From Serinicoccus profundi (GTDB taxonomy: Bacteria; Actinomycetota; Actinomycetes; Actinomycetales; Dermatophilaceae), in NCBI RefSeq assembly GCF_008001015.1, contig NZ_CP042862.1:2170001-2234000 (forward strand): a DNA stretch of 64,000 bases. Direction: 5' to 3'. The notes beneath the pieces are model-generated. The model made no database searches and was not told the origin of the DNA. It worked only from the letters and a program-made list of their open reading frames with translations. A program made the position numbers and the translations under genes. This document shows positions 8,270-17,977 of the stretch, in pieces (the stretch's first letter is position 1; the number at the start of each line of letters is the position of its first letter).

Positions 8270-9823
8270 TCAGAGGGAGGCGCGCAGCCTCCGGAGCCGC
8301 TCCAGCGTCTCCTCCTTGCCCAGGATCTGCATCGACTCGAAGAGCGGCGGGCTGATGCGCTGCCCCGACACGGCCGTGCGCAGGGGGCCGAAGGCGAAGC
8401 GCGGCTTGAGGCCCAGCTGCTCGACCAGCGCCTCGCGCAGGGCGTCCTCGATGCGGTCGTGGGTCCACTCCACGCCGCCACCGAGCGGCTGCGGAGCGGC
8501 GCCGGAGATCGGCTCGAGGGCGGCGATGGCCGCGTCGAGGACCGCCGCGGCGTCGTCCTTGAGCTGGCCCCGGGCGTCCTCGGCGATCTCCAGCTCGTCG
8601 GCCCGCTGGTAGAAGGGGCGCACCATCGGCACCGCCTCGGAGAGCACCTGGATGCGGGTCTGGATGAGGTCGGCGACCGACTCCAGCCGGGCCAGCTCCC
8701 CCATGTCGGACTGCTCACCCAGGACGCCCGCCTCGCGGAGCACGGGCAGCATCCGGGTCGTGAACTCCGCCAGCGGCAGCCGGCGCAGGTGGTCGCCGTT
8801 GATCGACTCGGCCTTCTTCTGGTCCCACCGCGCGGGGTTGGGGTTGACGTCGGCGACGTCGAAGGCCTCGACGAGGTGCTGCGGGTCGAAGATGTCGCGG
8901 TCGGCCCCGATCGACCAGCCCAGCAGCGCGAGGTAGTTGATCATCCCCTCCCGCACGAAGCCGCGCTCGCGGTGGAGGAAGAGGTCGGACTGCGGGTCGC
9001 GCTTGGACAGCTTCTTGCTGCCCTCGCCCAGCACCAGCGGCAGGTGGGCGAAGGCGGGGACGCGCTCCGCGACACCGATCTCGATGAGCGCGCGGTAGAG
9101 CGCGACCTGGCGGGGGGTCGAGGAGAGCAGGTCCTCACCGCGGATGACGTGGGTGATCCGCATCATCGCGTCGTCGACCGGGTTGACCAGCGTGTAGAGC
9201 GGCTGGCCGTTACCGCGCACGATGACGAAGTCGGGCACCGAGCCGGCACCGAAGGTCACCTCGCCGCGGACCAGGTCGGTGAAGGTGATGTCCTCGTCGG
9301 GCATGCGCAGGCGCAGCACCGGCTCCCGGCCCTGTGCGCGGTAGGCCTGCTTCTCCTCCTCGGAGAGCTCCCGGTCGTGGTTGTCGTAGCCGAGCTTGGG
9401 GTCGCGCCCGGCCGCACGGTGGCGCGCCTCGACCTCCTCGGGCGTGCTGAACGACTCGTAGGCCAGGCCGGCCTCGAGCAGCCGACGCGCCACGTCGGCG
9501 TGCAGGTCGGCGCGCTCGCTCTGGCGGTAGGGGGCGTAGGGGCCGCCCTTGCCCGGGCCCTCGTCGTAGTCGAGCCCGAGCCAGTCGAGCGCCTCGACCA
9601 GCTGACCCATCGACTCCTCGGAGTCACGGGCCGCGTCGGTGTCCTCGACCCGGAAGACGAAGGTGCCGCCGTGGTGCCGGGCGTAGGCCCAGTTGAACAG
9701 CGCGGTGCGGGCCATCCCGACGTGCGGGGTCCCGGTGGGGCTGGGGCAGAAGCGGACCCGGACGTCGGCGCCGGTGACCTCGTCGTGCTCTGTGGTCGAT
9801 GCGGGGGCGGAGTGCGTCGTCAT
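8270..9823 (-). CDS. gltX: Glutamyl-tRNA synthetase
   Basis: A class I aminoacyl-tRNA synthetase of 517 residues. The HIGH-like motif is [15 protein letters not shown] near residue 25 and the KMSKS-like motif is KKLSKRD near residue 278. RVEDTD and [15 protein letters not shown] are typical substrate-binding segments. It charges tRNA-Glu, and most likely also tRNA-Gln as a non-discriminating enzyme, since actinobacteria generally lack GlnRS for this purpose (family knowledge). Both candidate substrate tRNAs lie immediately downstream on the same strand. ATG start at 9823. Confidence 0.97.
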   Translation of the reverse strand: MTTHSAPASTTEHDEVTGADVRVRFCPSPTGTPHVGMARTALFNWAYARHHGGTFVFRVEDTDAARDSEESMGQLVEALDWLGLDYDEGPGKGGPYAPYRQSERADLHADVARRLLEAGLAYESFSTPEEVEARHRAAGRDPKLGYDNHDRELSEEEKQAYRAQGREPVLRLRMPDEDITFTDLVRGEVTFGAGSVPDFVIVRGNGQPLYTLVNPVDDAMMRITHVIRGEDLLSSTPRQVALYRALIEIGVAERVPAFAHLPLVLGEGSKKLSKRDPQSDLFLHRERGFVREGMINYLALLGWSIGADRDIFDPQHLVEAFDVADVNPNPARWDQKKAESINGDHLRRLPLAEFTTRMLPVLREAGVLGEQSDMGELARLESVADLIQTRIQVLSEAVPMVRPFYQRADELEIAEDARGQLKDDAAAVLDAAIAALEPISGAAPQPLGGGVEWTHDRIEDALREALVEQLGLKPRFAFGPLRTAVSGQRISPPLFESMQILGKEETLERLRRLRASL

Positions 9824-9869
9824 GATGGGCGCCAGCCTACTTCGCGCTCCGCGCCTCGCGGGGTATGCC

Positions 9870-10454
9870 TCAGCGCCCCATCATCGCGGTCGTCACCGAC
9901 TCCTGCACCCAGGAGAGGAAGTCGTAGTAGGCCATCTTCTGCGCCAGCGCGGGATCCAGCTCGCTCCGCCCCGACAGGGCCGCCTCGAGCTCCTCGTGCA
10001 GCCGCTCGGAGTCCTCGTCGGTGCGCAGCCCGAGCCGCTCCCCCAGGATCAACCGGGCATCGGTCAGCGCGACCGCGAGCGCCCGGCCCTGGTCTAGGTC
10101 CAGCTCGAGCCGTGGTGGCTCGGCCGCCTCCAGCGCGGCGATGGCGGTGCTCAGGGTGGCCGCCTTGCGCTGCCGCAGCCCGTGCTCGGTGAGGCGGCGG
10201 AACTCCGCCGCCTGCTCCTCGTCGTCGCGGGACGCCGACGGCAGGAGACGACGCAGAGCCGGGTCGCTCGGCTCCGTCGGGTCGACCTCGTCACCCAGGC
10301 CCGCGACGAGGTCGAGGAACGGGTCGCCGGTCTCGGGCCGCTCGGGGGCGACGAAGTCACGGGTCAGCCGGAGCACGTGGGTCACGATCATGATCTCCTC
10401 GGCGTCGAAGGAGGCCACCAGCCGCTCACCCTTGCGGCGGAACGCGCGCGCCAT
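9870..10454 (-). CDS. DUF2017 family protein
   Basis: A 194-residue soluble protein of unknown function, rich in acidic and leucine residues, with the DUF2017 pattern: an N-terminal [19 protein letters not shown], a central [12 protein letters not shown] and a C-terminal [12 protein letters not shown]. It lies 3 bp downstream of clpS and is presumably co-transcribed, an arrangement widely conserved in actinobacteria. This suggests, without proving, a link to ClpS/ClpCP proteolysis. ATG start at 10454. Confidence 0.88.
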   Translation of the reverse strand: MARAFRRKGERLVASFDAEEIMIVTHVLRLTRDFVAPERPETGDPFLDLVAGLGDEVDPTEPSDPALRRLLPSASRDDEEQAAEFRRLTEHGLRQRKAATLSTAIAALEAAEPPRLELDLDQGRALAVALTDARLILGERLGLRTDEDSERLHEELEAALSGRSELDPALAQKMAYYDFLSWVQESVTTAMMGR

Positions 10455-10457
10455 ACC

Positions 10458-10790
10458 TCAGTCGTCCTTCTGGAAGGTCGCCCACAGGCCGTAGCCGTGC
10501 ATCGCCTCGGTGTCGGCCTCCATCTTCTCCCGGCTGCCGGTCGAGACGACGGCGCGACCGACGGTGTGCACGTCCATCATGAGCTTCTCCGCCTTGGACC
10601 TGCTGTAGCCGAAATGGGTCTGGAAGACCCAGGTGACGTAGCTCATGAGGTTGACCGGGTCGTTCCACACCAGGGTGATCCAGGGGGTGTCGGCCTCGGG
10701 CCGGTCCAGGACGGCCACCCCGCCCTGCTCCTGCGGCGTGCTCTGCGGGCCGGTCGGCGGGGGCGGTGGGCTCGTGGTGTCGATCGGCAC
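10458..10790 (-). CDS. clpS: ATP-dependent Clp protease adaptor protein
   Basis: A 110-residue adaptor that delivers N-degron substrates to ClpC/ClpA. The core is [20 protein letters not shown], with the substrate-pocket Asn-Asp near residue 49-50, and [17 protein letters not shown]. The first about 40 residues are a disordered Pro/Thr/Gln-rich extension. The start is uncertain: GTG at 10790 sits directly behind GGGGGA, while the ATG at 10826 would overlap the divergent pncB start at 10813. Followed closely by DUF2017. Confidence 0.92.
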   Translation of the reverse strand: MPIDTTSPPPPPTGPQSTPQEQGGVAVLDRPEADTPWITLVWNDPVNLMSYVTWVFQTHFGYSRSKAEKLMMDVHTVGRAVVSTGSREKMEADTEAMHGYGLWATFQKDD

Positions 10791-10812
10791 TCCCCCACCA
10801 TAGGGTGCGGGG

Positions 10813-12114
10813 GTGAGCCCGAGCACCGCCCTGCTGACCGACCACTACGAGCTGACGATGATCCAGGCCGCCCTGGCCAGCGGTCATGCGGACCGCCGCT
10901 GCGTCTTCGAGGCCTTCGCGCGGCGGCTGCCCGACGGGCGCCGCTACGGCGTGGTCGCCGGCACCGGCCGGGCGCTCGAGGCGTTGCGCGACTTCCGCTT
11001 CGCCGAGGAGGAGATCTCCTTCCTGGCGCAGCGGGAGGTCGTCGACGCACGCACCCTGGACTGGTTGGCGGACTACCGCTTCACCGGCGACATCTGGGGG
11101 TATGCCGAGGGCGAGATCTACTTCCCCGGCTCACCGCTGCTCGTCGTCGAGTCCGGCTTCGCCGAGGGCGTGGTCCTGGAGACGTTGCTGCTCTCGGTGC
11201 TCAACCACGACTCCGCGGTCGCCTCGGCGGCCTCCCGGATGACGGCGGTCGCGCACGGCCGCCCGTGCATCGAGATGGGCTCGCGGCGCACCCACGAGGA
11301 GTCGGCGGTCGCCGCGGCCCGCGCGGCCTACCTCGCCGGCTTCTCCTCCACCTCCAACCTCGAGGCAGGACGCCGCCACGACCTCCCGACGATGGGCACG
11401 GCGGCCCACTCCTTCACCCTGCTCCACGACGACGAGCGGGAGGCCTTCACCAACCAGCTCGCGAGCCTGGGCCCGTCCACGACGCTGCTCGTCGACACCT
11501 ACGACGTGACCGGCGCGGTGGAGCTCGCCGTCGAGCTCGCCGGGCCGGAGCTCGGCGGTGTGCGGCTGGACTCCGGGGACCTCGTGAGCCAGGCCTTCGA
11601 AGTGCGGGCCCAGCTGGACCGCCTCGGCGCGACCGACACCCGGATCGTGGTCACCTCCGACCTCGACGAGCACGCCATCGCCGCGCTGCAGGCCGCGCCG
11701 GTCGACGCCTACGGCGTGGGGACCAAGGTCGTCACCGGGTCGGGGCACCCGGCCGCGGGGATGGTCTACAAGCTGGTCAGCCGGGAGAACGCCGCCGGCG
11801 TGATGGAGGGGGTGGCCAAGGCCAGCAAGGACAAGTCCAGCGTCGGGGGGCGCAAGTATGCCCTCCGCCGCCGCTCGGCCTCGGGGCAGGCGACCGAGGA
11901 GATCGTGGGCATCAACGAGCGCCCGGCCGACGACGGTGACGACCGCGAGCTGCTCGTGCCGCTCGTGACCGCCGGCGAGGTGGTCGCCCCGACCGACGTG
12001 CACACCGCCCGCGCCCACCATGAGCAGGCGCGGGCCGAGCTGCCGCAGCGGGCGCTGCGGCTCTCGCACGGTGAGCCCGTGCTGCCGACGACCTATCTCG
12101 ACGACTGGAGCTGA
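10813..12114 (+). CDS. pncB: Nicotinate phosphoribosyltransferase
   Basis: Converts nicotinate and PRPP to nicotinate mononucleotide for NAD salvage. The 433-residue product carries [15 protein letters not shown] at the N-terminus, [31 protein letters not shown] (with the autophosphorylated-His region) and the phosphate-binding [23 protein letters not shown] start at 10813, 22 bp from the divergent clpS start. The nicotinamidase gene pncA lies 1 kb downstream on the other strand, so both salvage steps are local. Its last 22 bases overlap the end of the convergent ltrA remnant. Confidence 0.95.
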   Translation: MSPSTALLTDHYELTMIQAALASGHADRRCVFEAFARRLPDGRRYGVVAGTGRALEALRDFRFAEEEISFLAQREVVDARTLDWLADYRFTGDIWGYAEGEIYFPGSPLLVVESGFAEGVVLETLLLSVLNHDSAVASAASRMTAVAHGRPCIEMGSRRTHEESAVAAARAAYLAGFSSTSNLEAGRRHDLPTMGTAAHSFTLLHDDEREAFTNQLASLGPSTTLLVDTYDVTGAVELAVELAGPELGGVRLDSGDLVSQAFEVRAQLDRLGATDTRIVVTSDLDEHAIAALQAAPVDAYGVGTKVVTGSGHPAAGMVYKLVSRENAAGVMEGVAKASKDKSSVGGRKYALRRRSASGQATEEIVGINERPADDGDDRELLVPLVTAGEVVAPTDVHTARAHHEQARAELPQRALRLSHGEPVLPTTYLDDWS

Positions 12115-13136
12115 GCGACCTCGCCCTGCAGGTGGCGATGGCCCCTCCACTCGTATCCGGCGATGGTCACCGCCGGGGCCAGTGAGGCCACGAGGATGCC
12201 GAGCATCACCGGGGCGCCGAGGGCCACGATCCCGGTCGCGGCCGTGAGCACCGTGAGCGTCCCGACCGCGAGACCGGCGTGGAAGAGGTCGTGCGCGCCG
12301 CTGCTGCGCAGCAGCACCGCATACGCGCCGAACACCAGGGCCACGAAGATCCCCACCGGGAACGCGACCGAGACCACCGTGCCCACCGGCCCGATCTTCA
12401 CCTCGAAGCCCGCGTGCTCGGGATCGAGGAGGTAGGCCACGACGTGCAGCCCGGCGCCGATCGCGGCGATGGCCATGTAGAGCGGGTAGTGCAGCACCGT
12501 GAACAGCGGGGCCGCACCCCGGCGCACGTCCAGCAGCTCCCCGTGCGGCAGGACGAAGTAGACCCACCACATGGCGAAGGTGACGGCCATCCCGGAGATG
12601 AGCAGCAGCACGGTGTCGGTGGTCCAGCCCTGGGCGTCGAGGAGGGCACCGAGGGCGGCGATGGTGCCGGCGACCCCCTCACCGAGGGCGATGATCGCGA
12701 GGAGGCCGTAGCGCTCGGCGATGTGGTGCGGGTGCCAGGGCAGACCACCCTGGCGCTCGGCATACCAGGGCACCCCGAGCTCCAGGACGTAGAGCGGCGC
12801 CATCGCGAGGAACACCCACGGCAACTCCAGCGGCAGGACGATGAGCACGACCCAGCCGACCTGGGCGAGCGACCAACCCATGACGTAGGTCCGCAGGATC
12901 GACCGGCGCTCCGGGTCGCGGTGCGCGGCGCGCAGGAACTGCGCGATGAGCGCGACCCGCATGACGACGTAGCCGGCGACGAGGATCTCGTTGTGCAGGA
13001 CCCCACCCTCCTCGATCGAGTGGAAGATGTCGGGGATCCCCAGGGCGAGCAGCGAGACGCCCATCATCTGCACCATCGCGAGCAACCGGTAGATCCAGTC
13101 GTCGGTGTCGTAGGCCGAGGCGAACCAGGTGAAGTT
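12093..13136 (-). pseudogene. 5'-truncated ltrA (low temperature requirement A family membrane protein)
   Basis: The frame encodes most of a polytopic LtrA-family protein: about eight hydrophobic segments and the family block NFTWFASAYDTDDW, followed by YRLLAMVQMMGVSLLALGIP. Homology starts abruptly at NFTW, exactly inside the stop codon of the upstream pncA. The usual N-terminal about 75-90 residues (the ELFFDLVFVFA transmembrane helix and the next helix) are absent. No start codon exists at the junction; the first in-frame ATG is at 13076 and would give 327 residues. I infer a deletion that removed the intergenic region and the first two helices. Expression of the shorter protein by read-through from pncA is possible, but a pseudogene is more likely. 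Confidence 0.75.
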
Positions 13137-13722
13137 AGGGGGATCCTGACACGCCCACCCCCGCCTCCCGCATCTCGCGGACGGCGCGCTCGGTGGTGTC
13201 GGGGGCGACTCCGGCGCACAGATCGAGCAGCAGCGTCGTGTCGAGCCCCTCGCGGCGGGCGTCCAGCGCCGTGGCACGGACGCAGTGGTCGGTGGCGATC
13301 CCGCAGACGTCCACCTCGGTGATCCCACGCCCGCGCAGCCAGTCCCCGAGGCCCACGAGCTGTCCGTGGACGTAGGCCGTGCCCTCGAAGCCGGAGTAGG
13401 CCGCCTCGTGCTCGCCCTTGCGGAAGACCTCCTGGACGTGCTCCAGGGCCGGGCCCAGCTCCGGTCGGAAGTCCGCCCCCTGCGTGCCGACCTTGCAGTG
13501 CACCGGCCAGGAGGCGGCGAAGTCGGGCTCGCCCTGGGTCGCCCAGTGCTCGCCGGGGTCGACGTGCCAGTCCGCGGTGGCGACGATCGCCGCGTAGTCC
13601 TGACCGTGGGAGGCGACGTAGGCGCTGATCGCCGTCGCCACCGCGATCCCGCCGGTCACCGGCAGGGACCCGCCCTCGCAGAAGTCGTGCTGGACGTCGA
13701 CGATGATCAGGGCGCGGCTCAT
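13135..13722 (-). CDS. pncA: Nicotinamidase
   Basis: Hydrolyses nicotinamide to nicotinate, feeding PncB. The 195-residue isochorismatase-fold protein shows the catalytic Asp in IIVDVQHDFCEGGSLP (residues 6-21), the metal-binding ATADWHVDPGEHW, the FRKGEHEAAYSGFEG segment and the nucleophile Cys in CGIATDHCVRATALDA. Length is normal. The stop codon coincides with the first residue of the truncated ltrA, marking a deletion junction that leaves pncA essentially complete (ending GVSGSP). ATG start at 13722. Confidence 0.95.
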   Translation of the reverse strand: MSRALIIVDVQHDFCEGGSLPVTGGIAVATAISAYVASHGQDYAAIVATADWHVDPGEHWATQGEPDFAASWPVHCKVGTQGADFRPELGPALEHVQEVFRKGEHEAAYSGFEGTAYVHGQLVGLGDWLRGRGITEVDVCGIATDHCVRATALDARREGLDTTLLLDLCAGVAPDTTERAVREMREAGVGVSGSP

Positions 13723-13756
13723 ACGGCTGATCGTGCCACCCCGTGGCACGGGGCGC

Positions 13757-14428
13757 TCAGCCGCGCAGCGCCGCCGAGATCGCCGCGGCCGCCGACTGCA
13801 CGGCGGCGCCCACGCCGGGGGCACCGAGCTCCTGCAGGGCCACCACACCCACGGAGGCCTCGAGGCCGGGCAGGTCCGGTATGGCCACGGCCAGTCCGTG
13901 CGCGCTGGACTGCAGCTCGCCGGAGGTGACGGCGAGTCCGTGCTCCCCGTCCCTGGCCCGCAGGATCGCGAGCCCCGCGGCGCCACGGGAGAGCGGATGG
14001 CGGCTGCCGACCCGGTAGGACACGTGGAAGTCGCTCCAGGTCGGTTCGACGACCGCGACCGCCAACGCCTGCTCCCCCTCGGCGATCGTCAGGTGAGCCG
14101 TGGCCCGGGCCTCGTCGGCGAGCGCCTGCAGCATCGGCGTCGCCACCTCGGCCAGCATGGGCCGCACCGCCAGGTGCAGGCGGGTGACCCCGAGCCCGAG
14201 CCGGACCCGGCCGTCCTCGGTGCGGATGACGTAGTCGCGGGCCTGCAGGGTGGCGACGAGACGGTAGATCACGGCGCGACCGACGCCGAGGGCGGTCGCC
14301 AGCGCCGTCACCGTGAGCCCGCCCGAGGACCGGGAGAGCAGGTGCAGGACCTCCAGCCCGCGGTCGAGGGTCTGCGCGGTCTCCGGGGCGCTCGCGCGCG
14401 GCTCGCCGGACACGGTCGGATCGGACAT
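13757..14428 (-). CDS. IclR-family transcriptional regulator
   Basis: A 223-residue regulator. An N-terminal winged helix-turn-helix (TLDRGLEVLHLLSR, LTVTALATALGVGRAVIYRLVATL) is followed by an IclR effector domain (HPLSRGAAGLAILRA and a C-terminal AAVQSAAAAISAAL). Its ATG overlaps the hmgA stop (TGATG), so it is translationally coupled to hmgA and very likely controls homogentisate catabolism, as HmgR-type IclR proteins do in other bacteria. The effector is probably homogentisate or a related aromatic; this is inference from context. Confidence 0.9.
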   Translation of the reverse strand: MSDPTVSGEPRASAPETAQTLDRGLEVLHLLSRSSGGLTVTALATALGVGRAVIYRLVATLQARDYVIRTEDGRVRLGLGVTRLHLAVRPMLAEVATPMLQALADEARATAHLTIAEGEQALAVAVVEPTWSDFHVSYRVGSRHPLSRGAAGLAILRARDGEHGLAVTSGELQSSAHGLAVAIPDLPGLEASVGVVALQELGAPGVGAAVQSAAAAISAALRG

Positions 14429-15738
14429 CAGCTGGTGGTGAAGACCTCGTCAGGGCCCGACCCGGCGGACCGACCGCCGGCCGCCAGCCCACGGCCCCAG
14501 CTGCCGGCATACGCGCCGTCGTCGCTCGCCCGCCCGGCCTCACCCAGCTCCAGCGGTCGGAAGGTGTCGACCATGACGGCGGTCTCGTCGAAGTACTCCA
14601 CCCCGATCGAGGCCTCGGTCGCGCCGGGTTGCGGCCCGTGGGCGTGCCCGCCCGGGTGCACCGAGATCGACCCCTTGCCGATGCCGCTGCCCTTGCGGGC
14701 CTCGTAGTCGCCGTCGACGTAGAACATGATCTCGTCGGAGTCGACGTTGGAGTGGTAGTAGGGCACCGGGATCGACAGCGGGTGGTAATCGACCTTGCGC
14801 GGGACGAAGTTGCAGACCACGAAGTTGTGGCCCTCCCACACCTGGTGGACCGGCGGCGGCTGGTGGACCCGGCCGGTGATCGGCTCGAAGTCGGCGATGT
14901 TGAAGACGTAGGGGTAGAGGCAACCGTCCCAGCCGACGACGTCGAAGGGGTGGTAGGGGTAGGTGTAGATCGTGCCGACCAGGCCACCGGTCGAGTGCTC
15001 GCCGCCGCCACGGTGCTTGATGTAGACCTCCGTGGGTTCGTCGCGGTCGGCCCCCACGTCCTCGGCCAGCAGCGGCCCCTGCGGGCCGCGGAGGTCGCGC
15101 TCGCAGTAGGGCGCGTGCTCCAGCAGCTGGCCGAACCGGGAGAGGTAGCGCTTGGGCGGGCCGATGTGGCTGTTGCCCTCGATGCAGTAGGCCCGCAACG
15201 GCTCGGTGAAACCGTCTTCGCCGTCCACGAGGGGGATCCAGCGGTGCGTCGTCGCGCGCGGGATCATGACGTAGTCGCCCTGCGCCACGTCGAAGGACCC
15301 GAAGATCGTCTCGACCCGGGCGCCACCGCGCTCGAGGTAGACGCACTCGTCGCCGATCCCGTTGCGGTAGTAGGGACTCGGGGTGTCGGCCACGACGTAG
15401 AGCAGCCGGACGTCGGCATTGCCGAGGACGAGCCGGCGACCCGTGACCACATCGACCCCCGCCTCCAGGCCGGTCGGCGAGGACTCGTCGACGAAGAGGT
15501 CGTGCAACTTGAGGTGCCGCGGCACGAGCGGGTGGTTGGGGACCGTGGCGTGATCACCGAGCTCCCAGACGCGCGCGTCGGCGATGGCCGAGGGGATGTT
15601 GCGGTGGTAGAGCAGCGAGGAGTCGGAGGAGAAGCCCTCCTCCCCCATGAGCTCCTCGTAGTAGAGGTTGCCCTGCTCGTCGCGGTGCTGGGTGTGCCGC
15701 TTGGGGGGCACGAGGCCGGTGCGGGCGTAGTGGACCAC
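14428..15738 (-). CDS. hmgA: Homogentisate 1,2-dioxygenase
   Basis: Opens the aromatic ring of homogentisate to maleylacetoacetate. The 436-residue cupin enzyme has the iron-ligand regions YYHSNVDSDEIMFYVDGD (His and Glu) and HPGGHAHGPQPG (His) near residues 330-380. Its N-terminus MVHYARTGLVPPKRHTQHRD is typical of the actinobacterial branch. It starts at GTG 15738 behind GAGGAG. It forms an operon with the IclR gene and diverges from the fahA pair, the classic layout of a tyrosine-degradation locus. Confidence 0.95.
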   Translation of the reverse strand: MVHYARTGLVPPKRHTQHRDEQGNLYYEELMGEEGFSSDSSLLYHRNIPSAIADARVWELGDHATVPNHPLVPRHLKLHDLFVDESSPTGLEAGVDVVTGRRLVLGNADVRLLYVVADTPSPYYRNGIGDECVYLERGGARVETIFGSFDVAQGDYVMIPRATTHRWIPLVDGEDGFTEPLRAYCIEGNSHIGPPKRYLSRFGQLLEHAPYCERDLRGPQGPLLAEDVGADRDEPTEVYIKHRGGGEHSTGGLVGTIYTYPYHPFDVVGWDGCLYPYVFNIADFEPITGRVHQPPPVHQVWEGHNFVVCNFVPRKVDYHPLSIPVPYYHSNVDSDEIMFYVDGDYEARKGSGIGKGSISVHPGGHAHGPQPGATEASIGVEYFDETAVMVDTFRPLELGEAGRASDDGAYAGSWGRGLAAGGRSAGSGPDEVFTTS

Positions 15739-15775
15739 GGTGGTCTCCTCGTCGAGTCTCGAGTCCTGCCGGTGC

Positions 15776-15801
15776 GGTGGAGCGACCGTTCGGACTCCAC
15801 C
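15776..15801. promoter_or_regulatory. Inverted repeat between hmgA and the fahA operon, candidate IclR operator
   Basis: A 7-bp inverted repeat (GGTGGAG, 12-bp spacer, CTCCACC) sits in the 130-bp divergent control region. Its position suits a regulator acting on both transcription units, but there is no direct evidence that the IclR protein binds it. Confidence 0.3.
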
Positions 15802-15868
15802 TGAGACTCCGTCCGGTTATCGGGCGGAACTGTTCTCTTGTCGTCCACGATCCAGTATGGTGCCGGGC

Positions 15869-16765
15869 ATGTCAACAGTCCGCCCGCCTCCTCGGATCGC
15901 CCTCCGTCGGTGGATCGACGACGCCGCGGTCTTCCCGCCCGGCGAGGCACCGGTGGCGGTCGCCTGGCGACGTCACCTCGAGCTTCTCGACGGGGGCTAC
16001 GGGGACCTCGTCGGCCCGTTGCTGGTGGGGGTCGGTCACGTCGCGGAGCTGACCGAGGTGGCGGCGGCCCACCCCCGAGGGCGTGAGCCGGACGTCGACG
16101 TCAGCGTGGTGGCCCGGGCGGGCACCCCGGTGCCGGACCTGCTCGACGCCGTGCACCGGGTCGTCGGTGCGGGGGTGCCGCTCCTGGGACTGTGGGGGGT
16201 CGAGCTCGCGCACGACGGGACGGACGGCTGGCGCGAGGCGCTGACCTTCGGTCGGCCCCTGGCCGTGGAGCTGCCCCGCGTGGGTCACAAGCCGGCGATG
16301 GCCGACCTGGGCCGCGCCCGGGCCGAGGGCTGCACGGTGCTGGCCAAGCTGCGCACGCAGGCCACGGCGCAGGCCGCACCCCCGTCGGCGGAGGAGCTGG
16401 CCGCCTTCCTCGTGACCGCCCACGAGCACGGCCTGCCGGTCAAGCTCACCGGCGGGCTGCACCACGCCCTTCCGACGGAGGTGGACGGGCACCACGAGCA
16501 CGGGTGCCTCAACGTCCTCGTCGCCGCCGCCCGTGTCGCCGCCGGCGCCGACCTCGACGAGGCGGTGGCCGTCCTGGGCGAGCGCGACCACGAGCCCCTC
16601 GTCGCCGAGGTCCTCGGCTGGAGCGGTGAGCAGATGCAGGTGACCCGAGAGGTCGTCTCCTCCTTCGGCTGCTGCGGCGTCCTCGACCCGATCCGCGACC
16701 TCGTGTCGCTCGGCCTCCTCCCGGAGGCAAGCCCTGGCCCCAGACTCAACAGGATGATGCCGTGA
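15869..16765 (+). CDS. Uncharacterised protein linked to tyrosine catabolism
   Basis: A 298-residue soluble protein without a domain I can name confidently. It opens RRWIDDAAVFPPGEAP and contains GCTVLAKLRTQATAQ, LPVKLTGGLHHALPTEVDGHHEHGCLNVLVAA and FGCCGVLDPI. The alternating strand/helix pattern and the Lys/His-rich KLTGGLHH strand suggest a TIM-barrel-like enzyme. It overlaps fahA by four bases (GTGA) and diverges from hmgA, so it is almost certainly part of homogentisate breakdown. A maleylacetoacetate isomerase gene is otherwise missing from the cluster. The start is ATG 15869 or ATG 15857. Confidence 0.8.
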   Translation: MSTVRPPPRIALRRWIDDAAVFPPGEAPVAVAWRRHLELLDGGYGDLVGPLLVGVGHVAELTEVAAAHPRGREPDVDVSVVARAGTPVPDLLDAVHRVVGAGVPLLGLWGVELAHDGTDGWREALTFGRPLAVELPRVGHKPAMADLGRARAEGCTVLAKLRTQATAQAAPPSAEELAAFLVTAHEHGLPVKLTGGLHHALPTEVDGHHEHGCLNVLVAAARVAAGADLDEAVAVLGERDHEPLVAEVLGWSGEQMQVTREVVSSFGCCGVLDPIRDLVSLGLLPEASPGPRLNRMMP

Positions 16766-17967
16766 CCCACCCCCTGGACCTGCCGACCGACCATCCCTTC
16801 GGGCTGCACCACCTCCCCCTCGGTGCGGTGAGCGAGACCCCGGATGGCACGCCGCGGCTGGCCGTCCGCGTCGGCGACCACGCGCTCGACCTCGCCTCCG
16901 TCACCGCGGGCACCCCGTGGGCGGACGCCCTGACCGGGCCGACGCTCAACGCCTTCCTCGACCTGGGCCCGCAGGCCTGGGCGGGTCTGCGGGCGCACCT
17001 GCAGGACGCCCTCGGTGACGCCGACCGGAGGGAGGAGCTCACGGCATACCTCACGCCGTTGACCGAGCTCACCGAGCACCTGCCGATCGAGGTCGCCGAC
17101 TACGTCGACTTCTATGCCAGCGAGCACCACGCGAGCAACGTCGGCGCGATCTTCCGCCCGGACGGCGAGCCGCTGACGCCGAACTGGAAGCATCTGCCGA
17201 TCGGCTACCACGGGCGCTCCTCCACCGTCGTGGTCTCCGGCACCGACGTCGTGCGCCCGACCGGTCAGCGCAAGGCTCCACAGGACGCCGAGCCCACCTT
17301 CGGGCCGAGCATCAAGCTCGACATCGAGGCCGAGCTGGCCTTCGTCGTCGGCGGCGCCACCGCTCTCGGCAGCCGGCTCACCGTGGACGAGGCGGCCGAC
17401 CACCTCTTCGGCGTCGCCCTCTTCAACGACTGGTCGGCCCGCGACCTGCAGGCCTGGGAGTACGTCCCGCTCGGACCGTTCCTCGGCAAGAGCTTCGCCT
17501 CCTCGATCGCGGCCTGGATCACCCCGATGGCGGCCCTGGCCGCCGCCCGGGTGCCGCTGCCGGCGCAGGACCCGCAGCCGCTGCCGTACCTGCTCGGCGA
17601 GCAGCTCTTCGGGCTCGACCTGAGTCTGGAGGTCCGGCTGCGCGACACCGTCGTGTCCCGTCCCCCCTACCGGACGATGTACTGGTCACCCACCCAGATG
17701 CTGGCGCACCTGTCGGTCAACGGGGCGGTCGTCCGCAGCGGCGACGTCTTCGCCTCCGGCACCGTCTCCGGCGCCGAGCTGGGTGAGCGCGGGTCCCTGC
17801 TCGAGCTGAGCTGGAACGGCACCGAGCCCCTGCGCCTCGACGACGACCGGACCCGCACCTTCCTCGAGGACGGCGACACCGTCACCATCACGGCGACCGC
17901 ACCCGGGCCGGACGGCAGCGTCATCGGCCTCGCCGAGGTCACCGGCACGATCGCGCCGGCGCGCTGA
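16762..17967 (+). CDS. fahA: Fumarylacetoacetase
   Basis: Hydrolyses fumarylacetoacetate to fumarate and acetoacetate, the last step of tyrosine degradation. The 401-residue protein has an N-terminal SH3-like domain and a C-terminal FAH domain. Metal ligands and active-site segments are visible: DYVDFYASEHHASNVG, PIGYHGRSS, KLDIEAELAFVVG and LFNDWSARDLQAWEY. It starts with GTG at 16762, overlapping the upstream uncharacterised gene, so the two are translated together. It converges on the RDD gene with only 3 bp between stops. Confidence 0.95.
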   Translation: MTHPLDLPTDHPFGLHHLPLGAVSETPDGTPRLAVRVGDHALDLASVTAGTPWADALTGPTLNAFLDLGPQAWAGLRAHLQDALGDADRREELTAYLTPLTELTEHLPIEVADYVDFYASEHHASNVGAIFRPDGEPLTPNWKHLPIGYHGRSSTVVVSGTDVVRPTGQRKAPQDAEPTFGPSIKLDIEAELAFVVGGATALGSRLTVDEAADHLFGVALFNDWSARDLQAWEYVPLGPFLGKSFASSIAAWITPMAALAAARVPLPAQDPQPLPYLLGEQLFGLDLSLEVRLRDTVVSRPPYRTMYWSPTQMLAHLSVNGAVVRSGDVFASGTVSGAELGERGSLLELSWNGTEPLRLDDDRTRTFLEDGDTVTITATAPGPDGSVIGLAEVTGTIAPAR

Positions 17968-17977
17968 ACCTCAGCGC
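17961..17977. terminator. Small bidirectional hairpin between fahA and the RDD gene
   Basis: GCGCTGA-acc-TCAGCGC is a perfect 7-bp stem that spans both stop codons of the convergent genes and is followed by TTCTTG on the plus strand. It is short, so termination activity is tentative. Confidence 0.35.
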
